64,000 bases of DNA from Quercus robur (lineage: Eukaryota; Streptophyta; Magnoliopsida; Fagales; Fagaceae): the NCBI RefSeq assembly GCF_932294415.1, contig NC_065544.1, forward strand, positions 10,949,351 through 11,013,350. Reading direction: 5' to 3'. The position numbers and the translations under genes were made by a program. Shown piece after piece: positions 33,370-45,012 of the stretch. The notes under the pieces were generated by a model. The model saw only the letters and a program-made list of their open reading frames with translations. It ran no database searches and was not told the origin of the DNA. Numbering within the stretch: position 1 is the stretch's first letter; every line of letters begins with the position of its first letter.

Positions 33370-34611
33370 TTAGTGGGTGCTATTGGCTCTATTGGCTTTG
33401 ATTGGGAACCTGCTGAAGCCAGTGATTTCCGACACACTTCGACCATTCATTACTGTGTTGCTGTTGTTGCTGATGGTGTTTGTGTTTGTATTGTTTCTGC
33501 CACCACTACTAGCACCACCCCATCTCCGCAACTCGTTACCATTGCCATCAATACCATTACTGTGCTGTTGCTGTCTCGATCTCGATGTCGACAAAAATCT
33601 ACGGCTGTCACTCATTATCATTTCTGACCCCAAATACAAAAGATCTGACGGCTGTGCATCGCTCCACCTATCGTGGGCCCTACTCGAGTTAGAAGAAACA
33701 ATTATCCTGTGCTCCACCCTACTATTCCCTCTGTCTAAGCTCGTCGACAATAGCCCATCTTTTCTTGGGTAATCATAAGATCCAATGGCTCTTAAACTCT
33801 GACTCTTTTTTCTCACCCCAGCACTATCGAGCGATCTCCTAAGCGCCATCGGATCGTGAGAATTCGAACGCAAAATTCCCTTTTCGCCACCTGATGAGTG
33901 TCGACCTGAGAATCGTTTGTTCCCAATTGGGTTCACGTTCACGTTCACGTTCACGTCCAAAACGACCTCGTGGGTGCTGTTTTGGCGAGATTCTGGAGGT
34001 GGGTTTCGGTCGACGAGGAGAATATCTTCTGGGTCGACACGGTATCGACAGAGTGGACACGTCGAATGAGCATCGAGCCATGTGTCGACGCATTCGACAT
34101 GGAACGCGTGCTTGCATTTCGGGAGGAGCCGAAGGACTTCGTTGGAGTCGAAACGATTGAGACAAACTGCGCAGTCGAGGCCTTCCTTTTGGCCTCGGAG
34201 AGATCCGAATCGAAACACGGGCAATGACTCCACGACACCTCGATCGATTCCCGAATTCTTCCTCGCTGTCGCGGCCCTTGTGGGTGTGGCTGTGACAACT
34301 ACAATGCCATCACCAGTGCAGTGTTTTGCGTAGAGGAGGACGAGAAACACGACGGAGAATATGCCTGCTAACACCACTATTATCACCACCATGCTAGGCC
34401 TAAAGGGTACAGATCTTCCATGGTTTTCACTCGACATTGGTGGAGGTGAATTAGATGATGAATTGGTTGCAATGTCTCTAAGGAAAACACCACCACCTTT
34501 AACATTGTTGTTGTTGTTATCGTCGTCCGCCATGGAAGGTGGAGCGGATAGGAGGATAAGGAAAAGAGCGACGAGCGTCAAAGGCTTGGAAACGAAGAAG
34601 AAACACTCCAT
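33370..34611 (-). CDS. ATL-type RING-H2 E3 ubiquitin ligase
   Basis: A 413-residue, intronless frame, as is usual for ATL genes. Residues 1-28 form a signal peptide or first hydrophobic segment (PLTLVALFLILLSAPPSMA). A transmembrane segment follows at about 74-94 (VVIIVVLAGIFSVVFLVLLY), then a GLD motif at 144-146 and a canonical RING-H2: C147, C150, C166, H168, H171, C174, C185, C188, with the Trp-Leu that contacts E2 enzymes (TWLD). The C-terminal half is Ser/Arg/Asn-rich and probably disordered. Known role of the family: membrane-bound E3 ligases that pass ubiquitin from E2 to target proteins, often in defence or hormone responses. The sequence around the RING resembles the ATL12/ATL42 branch; exact orthology is not shown. 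Confidence 0.95.
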   Translation of the reverse strand: MECFFFVSKPLTLVALFLILLSAPPSMADDDNNNNNVKGGGVFLRDIATNSSSNSPPPMSSENHGRSVPFRPSMVVIIVVLAGIFSVVFLVLLYAKHCTGDGIVVVTATPTRAATARKNSGIDRGVVESLPVFRFGSLRGQKEGLDCAVCLNRFDSNEVLRLLPKCKHAFHVECVDTWLDAHSTCPLCRYRVDPEDILLVDRNPPPESRQNSTHEVVLDVNVNVNVNPIGNKRFSGRHSSGGEKGILRSNSHDPMALRRSLDSAGVRKKSQSLRAIGSYDYPRKDGLLSTSLDRGNSRVEHRIIVSSNSSRAHDRWSDAQPSDLLYLGSEMIMSDSRRFLSTSRSRQQQHSNGIDGNGNELRRWGGASSGGRNNTNTNTISNNSNTVMNGRSVSEITGFSRFPIKANRANSTH

Positions 34612-36434
34612 GTTTGTCGCTGGGTTTGAGAGTCACTACTCGAGCAAATATTTTTATTTTTTGAATGCTTAAAATAGCAAACAGTTTTCTTGGGTGGAGG
34701 GGCTTCGAGTATGAGAGAGACCGAAAAAATGGGGTTTCTTTTCTTTCTACAAGGTCCTAACTTTTCTATCAAGAAAGAAGATTCTGTGGGTGGGAAAGGA
34801 TTTTGGAGAAAAGATACAAAGGAGACCAAGACAAAGGCATCTACTACTACCACTACTACGAGAATTGTGAGAGTTTTATTTTATTGTAATTATTGAGAGA
34901 AGGATTTTTGGAACAAGAGAATAACAAATAATATAAAGATATTAAGAATGATATTTTGGACAACCTTACAATGCAGACAATACAAACGAACTAAAACATC
35001 ATCAGCAAAGAGGTGGTGATGATTTTTAACGGTACTTTTTGTGTTTTGTTGTGATCAGAAAACAGCTTTAAGTAAGATCAAAGAAAAAAAAAACAGCTTT
35101 AAGAGAAGAAAAAAAGGGGGGTCTATGGCTAAAAGCCTAAAAGTTCAATCTCTGATAAGCCAAGATCGATAGGTAGATAGAGAGGGGCAATACACTATAC
35201 AAAGTATACACCTGATTTGGAATGATGGAGCAATTGAGCAAATTTGGAGAGAGAGAGAGAGAGTGAAAGAGAGAGATCCATGGGGGCCTTCAATACACGA
35301 ATAATAGTTCACTGTTGGCCATAAAAACACAGGCAGAGCTATTACTGACCACGTGATCCATGCTTCCCACTGTACCAAACAAGCCAAATGTTGGTCCCAC
35401 TGTCTGTACTTTTCTTTTTCTTTTTTTATGGTCCACTGTCTGTACTTTGTACCAAATATTGTAAAATAAAAATTATATATTTTGGTAATATTGTTCTAAT
35501 ATAGTTGTTTATGTATTATAAAAATATGTATAAATAAAAAAAATTGTGTAAATACATACTGTATTGTTTTTTTTTTTTTTTTGATTGGACATACTGTATT
35601 GTTAAACAAAGAAAACTATTATTCAAATAATGTTATCATATCCTCTATTTCTATTTTTTGTTGTCCATGTTCAGATTTTCTAATATTCTATGGCCTCGTT
35701 GGCTCAAAGAGCATTCACACATACCTCTGCTCAAATTTTGTTATTTTAAGTTTTTAGTCCATAAAAAAATGGTCTTTTTTTTTTCCCTATTTTATATAAC
35801 TACTTTTGCAATATATTCACCTTTAGGATATATTTCATTAAAATTATCTAAAATAACCATTTTTTTTGTACTTATTTTAAATGTACAACTAATTAAACCC
35901 AAAAAATAGAAAACCAAATTAGAAAAAATAAAAAACGAAAAACCCTCCATACCACAACACAAACCAAACCAAGTCGTCGTTGTCGTTGACGCTAAGATCT
36001 GCCACCGTTCTCATCACACCGCCACCATTCGATTAACCTTCAGTCAACCTATTTGAACTAAAAATTAATTTATCACATTTTGCAGGCTACTTGAAATGAT
36101 TGTGAATGGATTAATGTTATCTCAAGATGCTTCTCAAGATAATTCGCCCACTCTAAATGCTTTTCTGATCTCGAAGAACTAGGTTTTGAGATTTGAAAAC
36201 GCTTAACTTAATAGGACTTTTCAAATAATGCATTTGTTAAAGGAGAAATCTAAACTGACCAAGTACCTAAACAGACTAAATCGAAATGCAGGTTTGCTCT
36301 TAATTGACTAATTAAGTAATGAACAGACTCAACAGAGACATCTCAAATGAAACATATTAATGCTAGACATCTTGAATGAAAATAAATTACAACACTTGAA
36401 CTGATTCAATCCTACGAATACACTACCGTGCATC
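34612..36434. other. ATL 5' leader/promoter region and intergenic DNA
   Basis: On the minus strand 34612 to about 34890 is C/T-rich and stop-containing, as expected for a leader. TAAAATAAAA near 34873-34885 could serve as a TATA element, but this is weak. Beyond about 35100 nothing gene-like is seen apart from a GA run at 35249-35264 and poly-T near 35568. Confidence 0.45.
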
Positions 36435-36437
36435 CTT

Positions 36438-36572
36438 GATGTGATGGTCACTCCACAAGTATAAGTGCTTATGAGTTGTGAAGAGTAAGAGCCAGAGTTC
36501 AAATCTCTAGGAGAGAATTTCACACACATACACTTAGATAGAGTAGAAATTCTATCTTGTGTAAAAAAAAAA
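36438..36572 (+). mobile_element. tRNA-derived SINE (family 2)
   Basis: Box A-like tgtgatggtcactcc, box B-like gagttcaaatctc, body gagaatttcacacacataca and tagaaattctatcttgtgt, then an A tail. This is a different family from 6296-6451. Flanking duplication not clear. Confidence 0.75.
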
Positions 36573-39090
36573 AAATCCTACAGATGCTATTTCACATCGA
36601 AATGAACATTCATAATGATCAAATTACTATAAACACGTACATAACACATCATATATACTTCACAATATTCACAAATGCAAGTGCAACAACCTAAACTTAT
36701 TACAAGCATAAGATTGAAGAATTTGTTACTAAATCTAAGAAACTAATAAGCTACTAATTTCTGGAAAGTGCGATTTGATGTGCTCTGGTTCAGTGCTCTT
36801 AAGTTCTCAGATATGTAACTATTTCTGGTTCATACTGTCAAGTGTTTTTGTCACTTTGCAGTTTGCAATGTGTCCCTCGTACGTCACTGCTTTGTAACCT
36901 CTAATAACTGTTGAGGCCACTCTTCAACGTTAAACCCAACAATCTTTTAATGTTGGTTCTTCTATATAACCGTTGCAATCACATGTCATGTGTTTCGATT
37001 TTCACTTGTTTCTCAAAAAAAAAAAAAAAAAAAGACTTGACGTACCACTACCGTACGTGCATCTAGTTAATGCCTAACACACGTTTGGGCTTTGTTGTAC
37101 CTTTTGGGTGGGACTTAGCCTATTACTATTTCACCAATGCCTGGTCCAATGAGTAATTATTACTTTGCCCCAACACAACCTGAGAAAAAAAAAAAAAAGG
37201 TTGGCTAATACAAAGCACTAGCAGTACCAAATTCAAAGCCCTTCATACATTATTATTATTATTGGTGGTGCTAAAAAGCCCCATCAAATACAAAATTAGG
37301 CCTACATTGGTAGAGTCAAAATCAAATAATTTAGCTCCACAACTATAGTGCACGGCTACTTTTGATTGTGCATTATATCTCATATGTAATTATATATATA
37401 TATATATATATTATTCATGTGCTCACATTACTTTGTATTATTATTCATGTTTGACTGTTTTCTATTATTATTCACGTGTTTACACTATAGCTAATGTAAT
37501 AAAAAAAATATTATTTTATTGTGTTATTTATATTATTTTATTGTGTTGAAAACTAAAATAAAACCACTGATTTAAGTATTTTGTAAAGTGAGAAGATAAA
37601 ATAGATAAAATAGTTTTTTATGGAGCCATGTTACTAAAAAAAACATAATAAATTTTATTGAGTTGTTTTGAGTTTTTAAGCTTATATTTATGAATTTAAA
37701 TGTAAAAACATTTGGTGGACACTTTCATGACATTCATTGCTTATTTGGTTTTGCTTAATACACTTAGAGCATTTGCATTAGACTAGTTAAACTTCCTAGA
37801 GAGACTATGTGAATGCTCTTAATCTTTTGCATGGTCGCCATCATATTCTAAGGAAATACAGTTATTACTTGTTAGCCATTGGCCATATCAGTTAGCCGTT
37901 AGCCATTGACAAAGTCCTATAGACATTAGCCATTAACATGGTCGTGTGACATATAGTCAATTGGTCATTGACAACGTTATATACACATTAGCCATTAACA
38001 AAATTTTATATCAATCAGCCATTGACAAGGTCATGTAGCCATTAAACAAAGTCAAATAGCCAATATTTAAGGAACCATCATATGTTTTTAAACACTCATC
38101 ACTTCACCATTATTGTCACTCCATCTTGGTTGTTCTGCCATTCACTTCTATCCTATGACAGTCAGATTGGCACAATAACCCCAAAAGCCTTGGGTAAGGG
38201 ACTTCACCTATTATAGCAAAGTTCCTCTCTCCATTTTCCTACCAAGTTATAGCAAATTTGGATATACAACCAAAATTAACATGTTGATACCAAGTCTCAA
38301 TTTGATACTGACACAAACCAACTAAAATTGTAAACAAAAAAAATTTATATTTGATATTCAAAGCATCTAGCTGTTAAATTACCAATTCTCTTAAAAACTT
38401 AAACTATTAGGAAATGGTAAATTATTCTAATACTTCTTTTCACGTGTGGGTCCAAACTCTTCTTTAATAAGTAAGGCCCAACACGTTGGATTTTTAACAT
38501 TTTAAATTAGAGGTAAAGTAAAGTCAAGATATCTCTTGTTCTAATTCCATGTTAAATTACTGATTCTCCCAAAAGTTTAAGTTGTTAGGAAATTACTAAT
38601 TCTCCCAAAAGTTTAAATTACCGATTCTAACACTAGCACCCATTCATTAATGATTTATCCTATGACATAATGCAATATTAGTAACCCTAAATTAACATGT
38701 TGGTTAGGGTTGTAAATCATTAATCATTAATTTACGGATTCTTTATTTTTATTTTTAATTTCATCATAATCTAATTGTATTATCATCCTTATAATTTTGA
38801 GGTCGGAGTTTTTTTTTTTTTTTTCTTGTTTTTTTGCTGTTTGAAACTTAAGGGGTTAATCAATGGACATATAACTATCTTTTTACCAATAATACTCTCA
38901 TTTTCTATGGGGCCAATCCCACTAACATTTGGTACTTAAGGTGTATTACTATAATTTGGGAAAAGTTAAAGGGTGTCCTAGGTCATTGATTTAGGGACTA
39001 TTTTTAGAAACTTTTTTATGGAAAAAAAAAAAAAAAGGTAAGTAACTTTGTTAACAACTTTTTATATTTCTCATGAAAGTAGTATTAAAA
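36573..39090. other. Intergenic DNA with a degenerate minisatellite
   Basis: No gene recognised. AT repeats lie at 37391-37411. Poly-A and poly-T tracts at 37018-37033, 37186-37198 and 38811-38824. Phrases such as ccaattctc/ccgattct plus aaaagtttaa recur near 38380-38640. The minisatellite is described separately. Confidence 0.5.
37868..38060. repeat. Degenerate minisatellite with TTAGCCATT core
   Basis: About five to six irregular units of roughly 30-45 bp with the core ttagccattgacaaagtc or close variants (ttagccattaacatggtcg, ttggtcattgacaacgtta, tcagccattgacaaggtca, tagccattaaacaaagtc). Confidence 0.75.
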
Positions 39091-39397
39091 CTTTCTTAAA
39101 ATCGTCTATAAACAAAGGCTTAATGATACTCGTTAATAGAGTTTTTATAAGTTTTGAAGGTTTGCATAATAATCTGGGTAAATCTGAGACATTGCTAGTA
39201 GGGGAGATGTAGAATGTTGAGGATTTGGAAAGCAACCTCATGTCCTGTTTCGTCTCTTCCTCTAAAGTACTTGAGTCTAAACACATTCAAGGCACATTCT
39301 TTGTGGGATCCCATATATTATGGAGTATAAGCAAAAAAGACTAGTTATTGGAAGAAAATGTTCTTATCAAAAGGGGTATGCTGACACTTATTAGAAG

Positions 39398-39692
39398 CAA
39401 GGTAGTTAATTCCGTACCGTACCGGCCGGTACGGCTAGAATTTATCGTACCGGTGCCTATGTCGGTACAAAAACAAGGTAGTTTCGTTCTGGAAAATATA
39501 CCAGCCTTACCGGGTCATTTCGGCTGTACCGGAGACTTATATCAGATTTCAGCCGGTAAATTCATACCGTACCAGAAAAAGAAAAGTGTTTCTTTCTCAC
39601 TCTCACCTTCCACCGGCGACAATCTCTACATTCTCGACCTCAAGTCGGGGCATGGACTAATTTTGGCTGTTGCTATTTCATCTTCATCTTCT

Positions 39693-39727
<35 letters not shown>

Positions 39728-40230
39728 CGTCTAACTTTCTCTTTCTCTCTCTCTTTCTCAATTTTTCTAACCTCTCAAATGATATTTAGCACGCCCAAGA
39801 AATAGACTTTACAGCTAGCATGCTTTAAAAACTCTTCAAATTGATATTTACTGATAGTTGTTACTTTACAGCTAGCATTTTTTTACTTTTGCTACCAAAT
39901 GAATTGAAATTTTTAAAGTCCCACGTGTGGCAGATTGGTTCTTATTTTTAATATAATATAATATTAATTTGATTGTCATTACTTTTTAATAAGTGTATCT
40001 ATTATTTTCTATTGAGCTTGGATTAGAATTACAGGTTAAGAATTGAGTCATTGACAATATGGTTATATAACTTATATTTATGAGATTTAATCAATAAAAC
40101 TTAAATTAATGAATATATATTTATTTATAGCGATATACCCGAAACGGTACACCGGTATTGACCGGTACCTGAAATATATTGTACCGTTGGCCAAACCGGT
40201 ATAACCTCTAGTACGATATTGACTTCCTTG
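39398..40230. mobile_element. hAT-like element (CAAGG family), copy 1
   Basis: Left end CAAGGTAGTTAAT and right end read inward CAAGGAAGTCAATATCGTAC. Perfect 8-bp duplication ATTAGAAG (39390-39397 and 40231-40238). Dense GGTAC/CCGG words lie near both ends. The interior frame 39348-39734 is not a known protein. Relative at 50533-51077. Confidence 0.88.
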
Positions 40231-40529
40231 ATTAGAAGTATGGTATCTAGTATTTCCATTTATTTATTTCCCTTTTCCCTCTGTTTGTCGATGTGGCAAA
40301 TTGGATGGAAAAAAATTCAAAGAAATTTTCTTTGGGCTGGCATGGGCAAGGAATTTAAAAGTTTCATTTAGTTAACTGGCATACATGTTGTACTCCAATT
40401 AGCCATGGTGGATTGGGCAACAAGAAATTGTTGGTATTTAATATTGTTGGGAAAATGATTGTGGCATTATATATCATGTACATGAAGATATGACTGGAGT
40501 AGCGTGATAGCACTACAAAAAACGAGGGC

Positions 40530-40965
40530 TATAACCGCATTTGAAAAACGCAGCTATAGATTATAGCTGCGTTTTCTATAGCCGCATCTCCAAACGCGGC
40601 CTATCATGCGCGACAATAGCCCCCTGTGGGGTCTATAGCCGCATTTTTATAAACGTTGCTACAGCTTCCCCTATAGCTACATTTTTTACCCCCTTAAGCT
40701 GCATTTTTCCACATCCTATAAGCTGAGACCTATAGTTGCGTTTTGTAAAATATGCGACTATAGACCCACTTTGGGCTGTGTTTAAAATGCAGTTATAGCC
40801 TGGAGCTATAGCTGCGTTTTCTAAAACATGGCTATAGGCTAAGACCTATAGCCACGTTTTTAAAAAACGCGGCCATAGACTTGCTTTAAGTTGCATTTAA
40901 GAACATGGCTAAAGCCCACTACATTTGGTTTATCTATAGCTACATTTTTAAAACGTAGCTATAGG
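40530..40965. repeat. Left subterminal repeat array of the CACTA element
   Basis: Ten or more copies of variants of tatagctgcgtttt/aaaacgcagctata, for example at 40547-40563, 40567-40585, 40737-40757, 40806-40820, 40850-40875 and 40930-40951. Many C of CG pairs read T, typical of methylated transposon DNA. Confidence 0.88.
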
Positions 40966-42436
40966 TTTTTTTTTCTTTGCTAAATCACAACTTCGTGCCC
41001 AAAATCACAATTTCTCAATACAGATTATTTTGTTATGGGGGAAAAACATGGAAATAAGAGTTATGAGAGTGCAGATACATATTGAAATAAACATATTAAG
41101 TCAGACAATTCTAGTTAAAGAAGAGTGTACCAAATAATGACTGAATAGAAGGTCTCTTGGGCTTGTTGCTCTTTTTCTTCAATTGAGCTGCATTGAGGTT
41201 AGCCTCTAACAGTTAGCGAAAGCTAAGAAACAAAGTTTCAAAACAATTAGATACATCAGGCTATAATGGCTATTAAATAAAGTTAGTTTTTTTTTTTTTT
41301 TGGTATCAACTCAAGCTAGGGACTACTATTGCATAGCCGCCTTCATTTAGCAGCCCATATTTTGATGTGTGTTTCCAAGTAGTGCTTTCACCTTTTATTT
41401 ACAATGGTCATTTTGAAGTGGGATTAATTGGCAAGAGAGAGTATTTTGTTTTCCTTCTACTTGATTCTTCTTATGGAGGCTCGGACCATACTTTTAAGTC
41501 CACTAATAGAATGGAGCCTAAGGTGGGTTATCTAACCATAAAGCACATCATATGTTGAGTTATGAAGTTTATGATTAAGGCATATTTATAGTTTACCAAG
41601 TATAAAATTAAGGCATGGCCCAAAAAGTAAGGGGCGTGAAGTTGCAACTTTCTATAAGAATGAATTAGGAAAAGTCATTTGAGTGAAAAATAAAAAGTGA
41701 GTCCTAATAAAAAGTATGACATATCTATCAATGAGAACTATTATGACCTTGATATAAGTTTGTAATTCACATCAAGTTTCATAGGGATAAATGAGTATTT
41801 GTAAAAAGTTTACCTCTTTTGGACTTTTGAATGTGGGGAAGAATCACAAGGTAAATATGCATCAGTTATCAGAAGAAGAAGAAGAACTAGTATAGTGGCA
41901 GTCAAATTAACAAAGAAAAAAAAAGGGTAAATCACACATGTACATCAGTACATCATAAGTTGCATGAACCCATACAAAAATAAAAAAAAATAAAAAGAAG
42001 GAAATTTCCATAAAAATCACAAGTGATGATGAAAAAACATTAAAGCACTTAGTGTTTTCCTAATCAATAATTGACCAATTTATTTACAATTAGATAAAGG
42101 TAAATTTTGAGTTTAGAAATAAATTGCTCTCACAAAATTTTTTCCACCAATAAAATTATAAATTTTGCAATTTGAACTTCCGCATCAAAATTTTAATATC
42201 AAAGTTATTAGCAATTTGTAATCATATTATATATTCTCAAAATAGCTAAAATGAAATTAAGGAAGCATTGTTAATTAGGACCCTCTAAGCAGAAACTAAT
42301 AAATGTGACCTCATACAAATTTTTTTGGCTATGAAGTAATAGAGGGTTCAATGACAAAATGTGTTCAAAATTTTCTAAGGACAAGACAGTTGAAAGCAAA
42401 TGGAGAATATAGAAAGGTTTGGGAAGCTCCTCTTAC

Positions 42437-43769
42437 CCGATCTGCAGCAGCCTGCAATGTGACATGATCACCCCATTCACCTTCCCTATTTTATTTATGT
42501 CAAAGAGTGTAACTATGAAATAGTTCTAAGTAAACATTCATGAATGCTATAACTTAAAAAGAGAGAATGCCAAAATACTTGCTCATTTTCTCTAAGTAGT
42601 CATTATAAGACATAGGAACATAATTCTCGTAAAGTTCCAGCTGAGACTTGAGTTGTTGACATCAACACGGGAAAAAAAAAAAAACCTTGACTTGCTTTTG
42701 GACATTAGGACTCAAATTCCTTTATAAAAGAGTAACTTTATTGGAATAGCAACCAACCTATTCAATAACCTGTTCTCTTACAAATGTATGGAGGTCAGGA
42801 CCACCATACAGCTGATCTGCTAAAGCACGAAAATGGAAGAGTACAAAAGTAATGACATATCTTTTGATTTAGTAATATTGAGGACACATGATCATTACTA
42901 CTAAGGTTTTGCAATAGAAAGAAACACATGTAAATAAAAGTTATACATAAGGCTGAACTAAAACTACTTAGAAACCATGACAAAAGATTGCTAGACAAAA
43001 TTTAGAAGCAAAGAAGAATTTATGCCCATGTTGATGATCAACTAAAATATTATGTTGGCATATAATAAACTTTAGCATTAAGTTGTAGAGTTGACATGTT
43101 AAAGGTAATGGGAAAAAAATTATATAGTCAAAATGTTTGGAACAGTCAAGGGGGAGGGGGAGGAAAAAAAATGCAGTACACAAAATTCAATGAAGCAAGA
43201 TTGTACAAGGGAACTATTTCCTAAATATATGGGTAGAATTGAAAGAAGCAACAACCATAGGTTTCAGCCAGCCTAAACTACTCAAATATAACATTTAAGA
43301 TTGTCACATTCTGTGTAATAGAATTTACCCTATGTTTCATTGTTCTTTAAAAGTCAAAACTTTATGCGAGTCACTTGTGTTACACTTTACATGATACAAG
43401 CCTCTTAATATAACGACACTACAAATCTAAAGGACTTTATGCCCAATATTAGATGAGGGGTAAACATTCTACTAGGTAACCAAGTAATGGCTAGACTTGG
43501 CTCCATTTCTTGTAAAAGTTATGCAGGGTGTATTGGATTTTCTAAACCCCAAGGGCCTAAGATTTAGATTAATATCATTAATTAAGGCGTATAAGCAACT
43601 ATCTGTTTAAAAATAAACAAGTGATTAAGGACCAAGAAAGAACACAAAGAGAAGAGAATATTAACGAATAAGCACAAGTAATGACATTGTCCTTACTAGT
43701 TTGTGCCTTCGCTTTTCAAGTAGATTTCTGAGGTTATCTTTATCCTCCTTTCAGAGTTCATTTTTATAT
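42437..43769 (-). pseudogene. Captured OTU-domain deubiquitinase gene fragment
   Basis: Minus-strand exons: 42770-42838 gives FRALADQLYGGPDLHTFVRE; about 42579-42652 gives LKSQLELYENYVPMSYNDYL and EKMSK; 42437-42485 gives EGEWGDHVTLQAAADR and ends at a good GTAAGA donor. The last two join in phase (AA|G). These are core OTU cysteine-protease blocks, as in plant OTU9/10/12-like enzymes that cleave ubiquitin chains. The GDGNC motif with the catalytic Cys is not visible; the codon at its place reads TTC. The first exon runs into TAG where CAG is expected, and the acceptor before LKSQ reads AA. The catalytic His exon was not found. A further possible exon is 43697-43769 (KEDKDNLRNLLEKRRHKL, with one stop). 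This is a non-functional captured copy. Confidence 0.85.
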
Positions 43770-44968
43770 CTGCAAAGAATTTCACACAACAACAGGATAT
43801 AAAAGGAAATGCAATAGTGTATCAATTTATGTCATGAGTTACATTTAGAATAGCACACAATAGCTTAAAATCCAGTAGTCACATTTAGATAAGAGAGAAA
43901 TTTACTATTTACATAATGGTTAACAACCCACATAATTACATTTTTCTTCTATTCAATTAAAATGAGGCGTAAGTTTGATGTATAAAGATTTAAAACTTGT
44001 CAAAAGATGCTTATATAACATAGGTTTGAAATTGAAATTAGTGATTTAGGGCTAGGGATAGTAAATGTATAGGGTTCAACTCTAGCTAAAGCTAAAATAG
44101 ACTAGTTCTTTCAGGCAAAGAAACACTGTTCCTGAAGACACCAAGGATTTAAAGCTATGAAGAAGAAATTCATTTGGGGTTAACTCAAGGGATCAAATCT
44201 GCTTTGTCTGGGAGTCAAAGAACCTAGGAAGCATGGACACGAATACAAGTACATGTACAACACAGTGACATGACCAATTCTTGAAAAATTATAACATGAC
44301 TAGCGGGTACAACATGGGTACGGCATCCTAAATGAAGTGTCTGTGCTTCCTAGCAGAGAACACTGATATAAGCCATTCTGCAAACGAGTTGCTGAATGAT
44401 GGAAGAATGAATTAGAATTTTGAGATTAGAAAGTGTAAAATCTGATGGAGGTAAACAGAAGTAGCTAGTGGATGCACCTGATTATGCCTTAATGAACAGA
44501 ATCTAATATGGAAGAAGAAGAGAGCAGCACAATACCCCTCAAAAAACAAACTCAAATACTTCATGAATTGAACTTTGGTAAAAGTTGATCAGTGCGTATT
44601 TAGTATTTGCAGCCAATAACTCTTCCTTGTTCAACTAGGATAGAGTTGTTATTAAGACACTATAAATTATAAGTAAATAAGTTGACCCCTAGCCCGCATC
44701 CAGCAATAAGGAAACTACAAGAATGCCGTAACTGACAAAACTTAAAAGAGAAGTCAAATATAAATACTTTAATACTAACAACCTAACTAAATATAATGGA
44801 CACGTGCTGCAAGGCCCACAAATTTAGCCTTAGGTTTTATAAGGATAATGTTCTTTCTTTTAATTCTCTGTGCTTTTGCGACATTATTCATTTTTTTCTG
44901 TGCCTATACATATCAACTTTGTCCAAACCAGATCATTTGCCAACTCTAAAGCCAATAAGGAGGGGGGA

Positions 44969-45012
<44 letters not shown>

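Noticed and set aside
33839..34298. Several overlapping frames on both strands within 33.8-34.3 kb
   Set aside because: All are shadows of the ATL RING-H2 coding sequence, which has the canonical eight metal ligands.
37868..38060. CRISPR-like array
   Set aside because: Units are irregular and spacers are not unique or uniform; the window is plant nuclear DNA, so a minisatellite is the right reading.
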